This document shows positions 44,466 to 51,793 of a stretch of DNA of 64,000 bases, piece after piece. This DNA is from UMGS1840 sp964537245 (lineage in GTDB: Bacteria; Bacillota; Clostridia; UMGS1840): positions 5,216 to 69,215 of the forward strand of contig CAZHZL010000002.1 of assembly GCA_964537245.1 (NCBI GenBank), in the 5' to 3' direction. The position numbers were made by a program, and so were the translations under genes. Position 1 is the stretch's first letter, and each line of letters begins with the position of its first letter. The notes below the pieces were generated by a model. The model did no database searches and was not told the DNA's origin. It saw nothing but the letters and a program-made list of their open reading frames with translations.

Positions 44466-45491
44466 TTATTCAGCAGGCTTTATATCTATCTTGTAGCCTG
44501 TGAGCTTAGCTGCCAGTCTTGCATTCTGACCTTCTTTACCGATTGCAAGTGAAAGCTGATCCTTATCAACTGTCACATAGCAGATTTTTTCATCGGGATT
44601 TACATTGCATGTAACAACCGTTGCAGGAGAAAGTGCTTCTCTTATAAATGTTGCAGTATCTTCACTGTAATTTATAATATCGATTTTTTCTCCTCTTAAT
44701 TCTCTTAAGATATTTTCAACTCTGAGCCCTTTAGGACCTATACATGAGCCGACTGCTTCAACATTTTTATCGTTTGACAAAACTGCAATCTTTGTTCTTG
44801 CGCCCGCTTCTCTTGCAACTGATTTGATTTCGATTGTTCCGTCGGCTATTTCAGGAACTTCCTGTTCAAACAAGCATCTTACCAGATTTGGATGCGATCT
44901 TGAAATAATAACCTGAGGTGCTTTGCCAATCATTTTAACCTGAACGACATATATTTTGATTTTTTCACCGTGGGCATATTCTTCGCCGGCAATCTGCTCA
45001 TTCGGAGCCAAAACAGCCTCAGTTCTTCCGATTGATACCATAATATTGCCTTTTTCTATTCTTTCAACAATACCTGTAACAAGAGTACCTGTTTTTTCGG
45101 TAAACTCGGAAACCATATTCCCTCTTTCTACCTCTCTTATTTTCTGAACCACAATACCTCTTGCATTCTGTGCCGCTATTCTTCCGAAGGTTTTTGGTGT
45201 TACATCAACCAAAACTCCGTCGCCCAAAGCTGCTGTTTTTGAAATTTTCAGTGCATCCTTATAAAGTATTTCTGTTTCCGGGTCTGTAACCTCTTCGCAA
45301 ACAGTCTTTCTTACATAAACCTTTGCGTCTCCCGTTTCGGAAGATACCTTTGCCACAACCTCTGTTACAGGGTTATAATCTTTTTTATAAGCTGTAACAA
45401 GAGCATTTTCCATGGCTTCAATAAGTATTTCTTTTTTTATACCTTTTTCTTTTTCCAAAAGGTCAAGTGCTGTCAAAAATTCTTTGTTCAT
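44466..45491 (-). CDS. nusA: Transcription termination/antitermination protein NusA
   Basis: RNA polymerase-associated pausing and termination factor. 341 residues: N-terminal RNAP-binding domain (MNKEFLTALDLLEKEKG...), S1 domain (GTLVTGIVERIEKGNIMVSIG) and two KH domains, including NVEAVGSCIGPKGLRVENILREL and LAIGKEGQNARLAAKLTGYKIDI. The ATG at 45491 gives the usual N-terminus; a GTG 7 codons earlier overlaps the GGAGG and is less likely. Length fits Gram-positive NusA without acidic repeats. Confidence 0.95.
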   Translation of the reverse strand: MNKEFLTALDLLEKEKGIKKEILIEAMENALVTAYKKDYNPVTEVVAKVSSETGDAKVYVRKTVCEEVTDPETEILYKDALKISKTAALGDGVLVDVTPKTFGRIAAQNARGIVVQKIREVERGNMVSEFTEKTGTLVTGIVERIEKGNIMVSIGRTEAVLAPNEQIAGEEYAHGEKIKIYVVQVKMIGKAPQVIISRSHPNLVRCLFEQEVPEIADGTIEIKSVAREAGARTKIAVLSNDKNVEAVGSCIGPKGLRVENILRELRGEKIDIINYSEDTATFIREALSPATVVTCNVNPDEKICYVTVDKDQLSLAIGKEGQNARLAAKLTGYKIDIKPAE

Positions 45492-45537
45492 AATTTTTCT
45501 TTGTTCCTCCACATATATATTATAAATTTTAAACCAA

Positions 45538-46017
45538 TTAATTATTTTTCAAAAATTCATTTATATCAAAATGGATTTTTGCTGTACTGATTTTGCTTCT
45601 TTCAAATACGGTCTCCTTTTCATTTATTATTATAACCGCATTTTTTTCAGAAGCTTCTTTGAGTATGCCTGTAAAGCTTTTTTCACCGTCTACGGGTGCG
45701 TAAAGAGTGATATCCACTTCTTTTCCGAGTGCCATTTCAAAATGTCTTGTCGTTTTTAATTTTCTTTCAACTCCCGGAGAAGAAACCTCAAGATTATATA
45801 CTGATTTTATCAAATCCTCGCGGTCTAGCTCATCTGAAATAATTCTCGAAATCTTTTCGCAATCATCAATACCGATTCCTTCATCAGTATCAATATAAAT
45901 ACGCAGTATCTGATTTTTGCCTTCTTTAATCATTTCAACATCATAAAGAAACGCTCCGTTTTCACTGCATATTTTCTCGGAAAGCTCAGTTATTCTGCTC
46001 ATTACATTCGACGCCAT
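45538..46017 (-). CDS. rimP: Ribosome maturation factor RimP
   Basis: Helps early 30S assembly. 159 residues with the family segment LRIYIDTDEGIGIDDCEKISRIISDELD and YNLEVSSPGVERKLKT, then the small Sm-like C-terminal domain. First gene of the rimP-nusA-infB run. The ATG follows GGGGGATATTT, and a strong terminator-like hairpin ends only 16 nt upstream. Confidence 0.95.
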   Translation of the reverse strand: MASNVMSRITELSEKICSENGAFLYDVEMIKEGKNQILRIYIDTDEGIGIDDCEKISRIISDELDREDLIKSVYNLEVSSPGVERKLKTTRHFEMALGKEVDITLYAPVDGEKSFTGILKEASEKNAVIIINEKETVFERSKISTAKIHFDINEFLKNN

Positions 46018-46033
46018 AAATATCCCCCTTTAC

Positions 46034-46064
46034 AAAAAAAAAAGAGTGGGCAGCCCACTCTTTT
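46034..46064 (-). terminator. Terminator hairpin directly upstream of rimP
   Basis: Minus strand: 11-bp perfect stem AAAAGAGTGGG / CCCACTCTTTT (arms 46064-46054 and 46050-46040) and an uninterrupted run of ten Ts (46043-46034). The rimP start is 16 nt further on, leaving no room for a promoter, so it may be a leader attenuator. The assembly gap follows at 46070. Confidence 0.8.
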
Positions 46065-46069
46065 AACTT

Positions 46070-46079
46070 NNNNNNNNNN
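46070..46079. other. Assembly gap (ten N)
   Basis: Ten ambiguous bases between the rimP leader and the rplU promoter. The round number suggests a scaffolding placeholder, so the real distance, and the adjacency of the two sides, is not certain. Confidence 0.97.
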
Positions 46080-46143
46080 CAAGTGTTTTTTGAAATTTTT
46101 TTAAAAAAAGTGAAAAATATTCAAAAGAAAATATAAAAAACTC

Positions 46144-46172
46144 TTGACAAGACAACCATTTTATGCTAAAAT
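46144..46172 (+). promoter_or_regulatory. Sigma-A promoter of rplU-prp-rpmA
   Basis: TTGACA (46144-46149), 17-bp spacer, TAAAAT (46167-46172) with an extended TG. A start near 46179 gives a leader of about 120 nt. Confidence 0.88.
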
Positions 46173-46177
46173 GTTTT

Positions 46178-46301
46178 ACGCAACCGCACTGTAAAGGTCT
46201 ATAAGCGGAATAAAATCCCACCTGTTTCAGGCGTGTCCTACAACACTCCATAGGGCATTAATAACAAGTGTGAGTGAAATAAAAATGGGAGGTGCAGTAT
46301 A
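46178..46301 (+). promoter_or_regulatory. Probable L21-type autoregulatory leader
   Basis: A 120-nt leader of rplU with pairing potential: CCGC near its 5' end with GCGG at 46205-46208, and CACCT (46219-46223) complementary to AGGTG (46290-46294) within the rplU ribosome binding site GGGAGGTG. The second pairing would hide the site. L21 leaders are known in Bacillota; the assignment here rests on position and these pairings, not on a covariance match. Confidence 0.5.
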
Positions 46302-46613
46302 ATGTACGCAGTATTGAAAACCGGAGGAAAACAGTATAAGGTAGCAGAAGGCGATGTAATCTATGTTGAAAAATTAGGTTTAGAGCCTGAAGAAGCTTAT
46401 ACCTTCAATGAAATTCTCGCTATCGGAACAGATGACGGAATTAAAGTTGGTGCTCCTTATGTTGAAGGCGCAACAGTAACAGCTAAAGCTGTAAAAGAAG
46501 GCAGAAGCAAAAAGGTCATCGTTTACAAGTACAAGCCGAAAAAAGGTTATCACAAAAAGCAGGGTCACAGACAGGCTTATACAAAAGTTGTTATTGAAAA
46601 AATCAACGGTTAA
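46302..46613 (+). CDS. rplU: Ribosomal protein L21
   Basis: 103-residue 50S protein. MYAVLKTGGKQYKVAEGDVIYVEKL is the standard N-terminus and the basic C-terminal KYKPKKGYHKKQGHRQAYT the rRNA-binding part. First gene of rplU-prp-rpmA; strong ribosome binding site GGGAGGTG. Confidence 0.98.
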   Translation: MYAVLKTGGKQYKVAEGDVIYVEKLGLEPEEAYTFNEILAIGTDDGIKVGAPYVEGATVTAKAVKEGRSKKVIVYKYKPKKGYHKKQGHRQAYTKVVIEKING

Positions 46614-46621
46614 TTACAAAA

Positions 46622-46957
46622 ATGGTTAATATTGAAATCGAGAGAAACTACATCGGTAATATATACCGATTCAAGGTCGAAGGACATACAGACTCGACAG
46701 ATGATGACAAGATGGATGCAATTTGTGCGATAGTATCAGTTGCCACTCAATCCGTTATCTTAGGAATTACCTCAGTTCTGGATGTAAGAATAGATTTTAC
46801 AACCAGCGACGGATTTCTGGAATGTGAAATTCCCGAAATTGATGATTCCGAAACTCTTGGTAAGGTGAATGTTTTAACCGAAACAATGCTTCTTACCTTA
46901 AAGCAGGCTGTTGACCAGTATCCGTCCTATATAAAGCTTTCTGAAATGGAGGAATAA
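46622..46957 (+). CDS. prp: Ribosomal processing cysteine protease Prp
   Basis: 111-residue protease that removes the N-terminal extension of L27 before ribosome assembly. The catalytic pair is His22 (in VEGHTDS) and Cys35 (in MDAICAIVSVATQS). Known to occur where L27 carries a cleavable leader, as it does in the next gene. Lies 8 nt after rplU and 3 nt before rpmA. Confidence 0.93.
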   Translation: MVNIEIERNYIGNIYRFKVEGHTDSTDDDKMDAICAIVSVATQSVILGITSVLDVRIDFTTSDGFLECEIPEIDDSETLGKVNVLTETMLLTLKQAVDQYPSYIKLSEMEE

Positions 46958-46960
46958 GCT

Positions 46961-47239
46961 ATGATGTTTAAGATTAATTTCCAGTTGTTCGCTCATAAAA
47001 AAGGTGTGGGTAGTACAAAAAACGGAAGAGACAGTGAGTCAAAAAGACTTGGTGTTAAAAGAGCAGACGGTCAGTCTGTTGTTGCAGGAAATATTCTTGT
47101 AAGACAGAGAGGAACAAAAATTTATCCGGGTACAAATGTTGGTAAAGGATCTGATGATACTTTGTTTGCACTTGTTGACGGTAAAGTTAAGTTCGAAACA
47201 AAAAGAAATAAAAAATCTGTTCACATTATTGCAGGTTAA
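46961..47239 (+). CDS. rpmA: Ribosomal protein L27 with cleavable N-terminal extension
   Basis: 92-residue 50S protein whose N-terminus contacts the peptidyl-transferase centre. The first residues MMFKINFQLF form the Prp-cleaved leader (cleavage expected after Phe10), leaving AHKKGVGSTKNGRDS as the mature start. obg, which usually follows, is absent; a terminator comes instead. Two adjacent ATGs are possible starts; GGAGGAATAAGCT is the ribosome binding site. Confidence 0.97.
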   Translation: MMFKINFQLFAHKKGVGSTKNGRDSESKRLGVKRADGQSVVAGNILVRQRGTKIYPGTNVGKGSDDTLFALVDGKVKFETKRNKKSVHIIAG

Positions 47240-47253
47240 TAATATTTTTTAAG

Positions 47254-47290
47254 GAAAGTGCAAATATGTTTTTTTGCACTTTCTTTTTTT
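47254..47290 (+). terminator. Terminator of rplU-prp-rpmA
   Basis: Stem GAAAGTGCAAA / TTTGCACTTTC (47254-47264 with 47273-47283) followed by seven Ts. Confidence 0.9.
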
Positions 47291-47322
47291 AATTAAAATA
47301 TATAATGAAAGGGTTACATAAG

Positions 47323-48144
47323 ATGAATAACGAAGAATTAAGACTCCATGCACAAAACATTCGTGAATTGGTAATACGCGGTACATTTCATGCAAAATCC
47401 GGTCATCCGGGCGGCTCGCTTTCAATTGCTGATATACTTTCAGTGCTTTATTTTGATGAAATGAATGTTGATCCTAAAAATCCGAAATGGGAAGACAGAG
47501 ACAGATTTGTCCTTTCAAAAGGTCACTGTGCTCCTGCACTCTACGGTGCACTCAGCGAAAAAGGATTTTTTGACAAAAAAGAAATCGACTCATTAAGACA
47601 CCTCGGTCATATCCTTCAGGGACATCCCGATATGAAAAAAATCCCCGGTGTTGATATGTCATCAGGCTCACTCGGACAAGGGCTTTCTGCAGCAAACGGT
47701 ATGGCACTTTTTGCAAAAGCAAACAATAAAAATTTCAGAGTATATACAATCCTCGGTGACGGAGAAATTCAGGAAGGTCAGGTATGGGAGGCTGCAATGA
47801 CAAGCGCGCACTATAAGCTTGACAATCTTTGTGTAATTGTTGACAACAACAATCTCCAGATTGACGGTACCGTATGTGATGTTATGTCACCCTACCCTAT
47901 TGATGAAAAATTCAAAGCATTCGGCTTTGAAGTTATAAACATCGACGGTCACAGCTTCGATGAAATAAAAGCTGCTTTGAAAAAAGCAAAGGAAACAAAA
48001 GGAAAGCCTACTGCTATTATTGCAAAAACCATAAAAGGTAAAGGCGTTTCTTTTATGGAAAATAAAGTTAACTGGCATGGCAGCGCTCCTAACGAAGAGC
48101 AGGCAAATGATGCTATCAAAGAAATTTCAGGAGGTACGCTTTAA
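47323..48144 (+). CDS. Transketolase, N-terminal (TPP-binding) subunit
   Basis: 273-residue half-transketolase carrying the pyrophosphate-binding part: KSGHPGGSLS, LSKGHCAPALYG, and the TPP motif GDGEIQEGQVWEA...NN. Works with the C-terminal half encoded next. ATG at 47323 is chosen because AAAGGG lies 9 nt upstream and it gives MNNEELRLHAQNIR. Such split transketolases are common in Clostridia for the non-oxidative pentose phosphate pathway. Confidence 0.93.
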   Translation: MNNEELRLHAQNIRELVIRGTFHAKSGHPGGSLSIADILSVLYFDEMNVDPKNPKWEDRDRFVLSKGHCAPALYGALSEKGFFDKKEIDSLRHLGHILQGHPDMKKIPGVDMSSGSLGQGLSAANGMALFAKANNKNFRVYTILGDGEIQEGQVWEAAMTSAHYKLDNLCVIVDNNNLQIDGTVCDVMSPYPIDEKFKAFGFEVINIDGHSFDEIKAALKKAKETKGKPTAIIAKTIKGKGVSFMENKVNWHGSAPNEEQANDAIKEISGGTL

Positions 48145-49070
48145 TGGATATGTTATCAACAAGAGCAGGATACGGTAAAGCTTTGGTAGAGCTTGGCGAA
48201 AAATATGATTTTTATGTTTTGGACGCTGACCTGGCTGAAGCAACAAAAACAGGCGGATTTAAAAAAGCATTCCCTGAAAGATTTTTTGATATGGGTATTG
48301 CCGAATCAGATATGATGTCAACAGCGGCAGGTATGTCTACCTGCGGTAAACCTGTATTTGCAAGTACCTTCGCTGTATTTGCTGCAGGAAGAGCTTTTGA
48401 ACAGGTGAGAAACGCAATATGCTACAACAACTTAAATGTTAAGGTTGTGGGAACACACGGCGGTATACTTATCGGCGAGGACGGCGGTTCACATCAGGCA
48501 ATCGAAGATGTTTCTCTTATGAGAACACTTCCTAATATGAAGGTCATCGTTGCTTCAGACGCAATTGAAGCAAAATATGCTGTTGAAGCAGCGCTCAACA
48601 TAAACGGACCTGTTTACTTAAGATTCGGAAGATACGATGTTCCTGTATTCAACACAAACGAAGATTACAAATTTGAATTTGGAAAAGCAAATATTTTAAA
48701 AGAAGGAACAGATGTAACCGTAATCGCTATGGGAGATATGGTTTACGAATCCTTAAAAGCGGCAGAAGAGCTTGAAAAAGAAGGTATTTCAGTCGGTGTT
48801 GTCAATATGCATACAATTAAACCTATTGATAAGGAAGCTGTAAAAAAAGCTTTGGAAACCTCTAAGCATGTTATAACAGCAGAGGACCACAATGTTTACG
48901 GTGGACTTTACAGCGCAGTTTGTGAGGTTATTGCTGAAATCGGCGGGAAAATTTCCGGAAGAATTGCCGTTGAAGACAGATTCGGCCAAAGTGGTAACAG
49001 ACCTGACTTACAGAAGGAATACGGTCTTAACAGCGAAAATGTAATCAAAACTATAAAAAATATTCTTTAA
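48144..49070 (+). CDS. Transketolase, C-terminal subunit
   Basis: 308-residue partner with the pyrimidine-binding domain: GIAESDMMSTAAGMS contains the TPP-activating glutamate, and the C-terminal domain includes AEDHNVYGGLYSAV. The ATG shares one base with the upstream stop (TAATG), giving tight coupling and likely 1:1 synthesis. Ends at a strong terminator. Confidence 0.93.
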   Translation: MDMLSTRAGYGKALVELGEKYDFYVLDADLAEATKTGGFKKAFPERFFDMGIAESDMMSTAAGMSTCGKPVFASTFAVFAAGRAFEQVRNAICYNNLNVKVVGTHGGILIGEDGGSHQAIEDVSLMRTLPNMKVIVASDAIEAKYAVEAALNINGPVYLRFGRYDVPVFNTNEDYKFEFGKANILKEGTDVTVIAMGDMVYESLKAAEELEKEGISVGVVNMHTIKPIDKEAVKKALETSKHVITAEDHNVYGGLYSAVCEVIAEIGGKISGRIAVEDRFGQSGNRPDLQKEYGLNSENVIKTIKNIL

Positions 49071-49074
49071 TTTT

Positions 49075-49103
49075 AAAATCGGCAAATTTTTTGCCGATTT
49101 TTT
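49075..49103 (+). terminator. Terminator after the transketolase pair
   Basis: Stem AAAATCGGCAAA / TTTGCCGATTTT (12 bp, 3-nt loop) running into further Ts. Confidence 0.9.
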
Positions 49104-49124
49104 ATTTATATATTTATCTTCCTC

Positions 49125-49153
49125 TTGCATTTATTATTTAAATATGCTATACT
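49125..49153 (+). promoter_or_regulatory. Sigma-A promoter for the acetyltransferase-MATE genes
   Basis: TTGCAT (49125-49130), 17-bp spacer, TATACT (49148-49153) with extended TG. A start near 49160 leaves about 25 nt before the ATG at 49186. Confidence 0.8.
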
Positions 49154-49185
49154 TTTATAACAAACTAAAGAAAGAGGGGCATAAT

Positions 49186-49791
49186 ATGTCAATGAAAGAA
49201 AAAATGCACACCTGTGAGCTTTATCTTCCGGGTGATGAAGAAATAATGAAGAAGCAGCTTTTGTGTCTGGAAAAGCTATATGAATTTAACCAAACCCGTC
49301 CGAGCGAGCTTAAAAAAAGAACTGAAATGTTAAAAGAAATGTTTGCTGAAATCGGAGACGACTGCTATATTGAGCCGCCTTTTCATTCAAACTGGGGCGG
49401 TCATCATGTTCATTTCGGAAAAAATATATATGCAAATTTCAATCTGACAATGGTTGATGATACTCATATTTATGTGGGAGATTATACAATGTTCGGTCCG
49501 AATGTAACTGTTGCAACCGCAGGTCATCCGATTTTACCTGAATTAAGAGAACAGACATATCAGTATAACGCGGCTGTTCATATCGGAAGAAACTGTTGGA
49601 TAGGCGCAGGAGCAATAATACTTCCCGGAATAACAATAGGTAATAATGTTGTTATCGGTGCAGGAAGTGTTGTCACAAAGGATTTGCAGGACAATGTTGT
49701 CGCTGTGTGAAATCCCTGCAAGGTGCTTAGAGAAATAAACGAGCACGACAAAGAATATTATTTTAAAGACAAAAAAATTTCAATCGACTAA
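49186..49791 (+). pseudogene. Maltose/galactoside O-acetyltransferase-like gene interrupted by in-frame TGA
   Basis: Hexapeptide-repeat acyltransferase (MAA/LacA type): N-terminal Mac domain (MSMKEKMHTCELYLPGDEEIM), HSNWGGHHVHFGKNIYANFN, catalytic-histidine region TAGHPILPELR, and left-handed helix repeats (IGAGAIILPGITIGNNVVIGAGSVVTKDL). The frame stops at TGA 49708-49710 after DNVVAV, but the same frame continues with NPCKVLREINEHDKEYYF to TAA at 49789-49791. The family normally reads VVAVGNPCKVLREI, so TGA stands exactly where a glycine codon (GGA) is expected. The 174-residue product would lack the last 27 residues. It could be a nonsense mutation, an assembly error, or a mildly shortened active protein. 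ATG 49186 has AAAGAGGGGC upstream. Confidence 0.75.
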
Positions 49792-49803
49792 AAAGGAATA
49801 TAT

Positions 49804-51204
49804 ATGAAAAAATACGTAGGCTCATGGAGCTTCTATAAAAAAACGCTTCTTATCGCAATTCCAATTATGATACAAAATCTTATAACAAATTTTGTTGCGC
49901 TTATAGATAACATTATGGTCGGAAGAATAGGCACAGAACAGATGTCAGGCGTTGCTATCGCAAACCAGCTGTTTTTTGTTTTCAATCTTGCAATTTTCGG
50001 TGCTATCTCCGGTGCAGGAATTTTCTGTGCACAGTTTTTCGGAAAAAAAGATTATGACGGTGTAAGAAGCACTTTCCGATTTAAATTTATCACAGCCGCC
50101 GTTATCACTGTAATCGGCTATATAATATTTACAATAATCGGAGATAATCTAATAACGATGTATCTTCATGACGCAGAAAAAGGAATTGATTTAGAAAAAA
50201 CCTTCTTGTATTCAAAACAATATATGGCGGTAATGCTTGTTGGCTTAATTCCTTTTTCCTTCGAGCAGGTATATTCAAGCACACTTCGCGAGGGCGGAAT
50301 TACAACGCCACCTATGATTGCCGGAATTGTTGCTGTGCTTACAAATATTGTCCTTAATTATTTTCTTATTTTCGGTATCGGATTCTTCCCCGAAATGGGA
50401 GTTGTGGGTGCTGCTGTTGCAACGGTTATTTCAAGATTTGTTCAGATTGCAATAGTTATAATCTGGACGCACTCACACAAAAACATACTCCCCTATGTTG
50501 AGGGCTTATACAAAACCTTTAAAATTCCTGTAAATCTTGCAAAAAGGATATTTATAAAAGGACTTCTTCCGTTGACAACAAACGAATGTCTTTGGGGAGC
50601 GAGCGTTGCCGCGCTTGCCCAGTGCTATTCTATACGCGGTATAGATGTTGTTGCAGGTCAGAATATTGCCAATACAGCAGTAAATCTTTTTAATGTTCTT
50701 TTTATTGCATTCGGCTCAGGTGTTTCAGTCGTAGTAGGTCAGCTGCTCGGTGCTGATGACATTGAGGGCGCAAAGGACGCCGCACCTAAGCTTATATTCT
50801 TTTCAGGAGCAATGTGTATTGTTGTCGGCGCTGTAATGGCTTGTGTTTCGGGTATATTCCCTGATTTTTACAATACAACTCAAAATGTAAAATCACTTGC
50901 TTCAGCTTTTATATTTATAAGCGCTGTATCAATGCCGATACATTCTGTTGTTCATGCAACATATTTCATTCTGCGTTCAGGCGGAAAAACCTTTATAACA
51001 TTTTTGTTTGACAGTGTTTTCGCCTGGGGAATAGGTGTTCCGCTTGCGTTTTTATTAGCTCATTTTACTGATTTTAATATTATCATAATTTATACATGCA
51101 CACAGCTTGTTGAAGGTATTAAATGTATTATAGGTCTTATTCTTATAAAAAAAGAAGTATGGATTTCAAATATCGTTAACGATAAAAAAATCAATAATGT
51201 ATAA
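49804..51204 (+). CDS. MATE-family multidrug/Na+ antiporter
   Basis: 466 residues with 12 predicted transmembrane helices. NFVALIDNIMVGRIGTEQMSGVAIANQLFFV near the N-terminus and the equivalent GQNIANTAVNLFNVLFIAFGSG in the second half are the paired MATE signatures. The MATE subfamily with NorM-like sequence is the best guess; the exported compound is unknown. AAAAGGAATATAT ribosome binding site begins right at the end of the acetyltransferase frame, so the genes form an operon. Confidence 0.92.
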   Translation: MKKYVGSWSFYKKTLLIAIPIMIQNLITNFVALIDNIMVGRIGTEQMSGVAIANQLFFVFNLAIFGAISGAGIFCAQFFGKKDYDGVRSTFRFKFITAAVITVIGYIIFTIIGDNLITMYLHDAEKGIDLEKTFLYSKQYMAVMLVGLIPFSFEQVYSSTLREGGITTPPMIAGIVAVLTNIVLNYFLIFGIGFFPEMGVVGAAVATVISRFVQIAIVIIWTHSHKNILPYVEGLYKTFKIPVNLAKRIFIKGLLPLTTNECLWGASVAALAQCYSIRGIDVVAGQNIANTAVNLFNVLFIAFGSGVSVVVGQLLGADDIEGAKDAAPKLIFFSGAMCIVVGAVMACVSGIFPDFYNTTQNVKSLASAFIFISAVSMPIHSVVHATYFILRSGGKTFITFLFDSVFAWGIGVPLAFLLAHFTDFNIIIIYTCTQLVEGIKCIIGLILIKKEVWISNIVNDKKINNV

Positions 51205-51255
51205 TTGAAAACAAAACTCTGTTTCTCTGCATATACTTATAATGGAGGAACAGCT

Positions 51256-51756
51256 ATGGAAAAAATTCAAAAAAATAAAGCTCTTATTGAGCTTCTTGAA
51301 AAAAATCCTCAGGCAACAGCATACCTGAAGGGTTCAGCCGAATACCCTGATATTAACGGATATATGCAGTTTTATGAGCTTAAAAACGGCGTTTTTATGA
51401 TTACAGAAGTAACAGGACTTCCAAAAAAAGCTGCCCCTTGCGGCAGTTCTGTTTTTGGATTTCATATTCATTCCGGAACAAGCTGCAGTGGAAATAAAGA
51501 TGACCCTTTTGCAAATGCACTGACCCATTACAATCCAAAAAATTGTCCACACCCTCAACATGCAGGCGATTTACCGCCGTTGTTTGAAAATAACGGGAAT
51601 GCTTTTCTGGCATTTGTCACAAGCAGATTTACTGTGAATGAAATAATCGGAAAAACTGTGATTATCCATTCACAGCCTGATGATTTTACAACACAACCGG
51701 CAGGAAATGCAGGAAAGAAAATTGCATGCGGGCTGATTAGAATTTTTAAAAAATAA
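51256..51756 (+). CDS. Cu/Zn superoxide dismutase-like protein (SodC family)
   Basis: 166 residues without a signal peptide. Copper/zinc-ligand motifs: GFHIHSGTSC (two His), HYNPKNCPHPQHAGDLP (His and Asp), VIIHSQPDDF (His), and disulfide-type cysteines. The conserved active-site arginine that normally follows in GNAGxRxACG is replaced by lysine (GNAGKKIACG), so activity is uncertain. ATG 51256 has GGAGGAACAGCT upstream; an earlier TTG frame from 51205 lacks one. Cytoplasmic SodC-like proteins of this sort occur in many Clostridia. Confidence 0.88.
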   Translation: MEKIQKNKALIELLEKNPQATAYLKGSAEYPDINGYMQFYELKNGVFMITEVTGLPKKAAPCGSSVFGFHIHSGTSCSGNKDDPFANALTHYNPKNCPHPQHAGDLPPLFENNGNAFLAFVTSRFTVNEIIGKTVIIHSQPDDFTTQPAGNAGKKIACGLIRIFKK

Positions 51757-51793
51757 CAGGTGTAAAAACTCGTTTTTTACACCTGTTTTTTTT
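51755..51793 (+). terminator. Terminator between the SodC-like gene and the fucosidase gene
   Basis: Stem AACAGGTGTAAAAA / TTTTTACACCTGTT (14 bp, 5-nt loop) with a T run on the plus strand; A-rich on the other side, so it may serve both converging genes. Confidence 0.9.

Noticed and set aside
49186..49791. TGA read as a sense codon (recoded genetic code) to rescue the acetyltransferase
   Set aside because: sepF, ylmH, pgeF and truB all end properly at TGA, and no other gene contains internal TGA; a local mutation or error is more likely.
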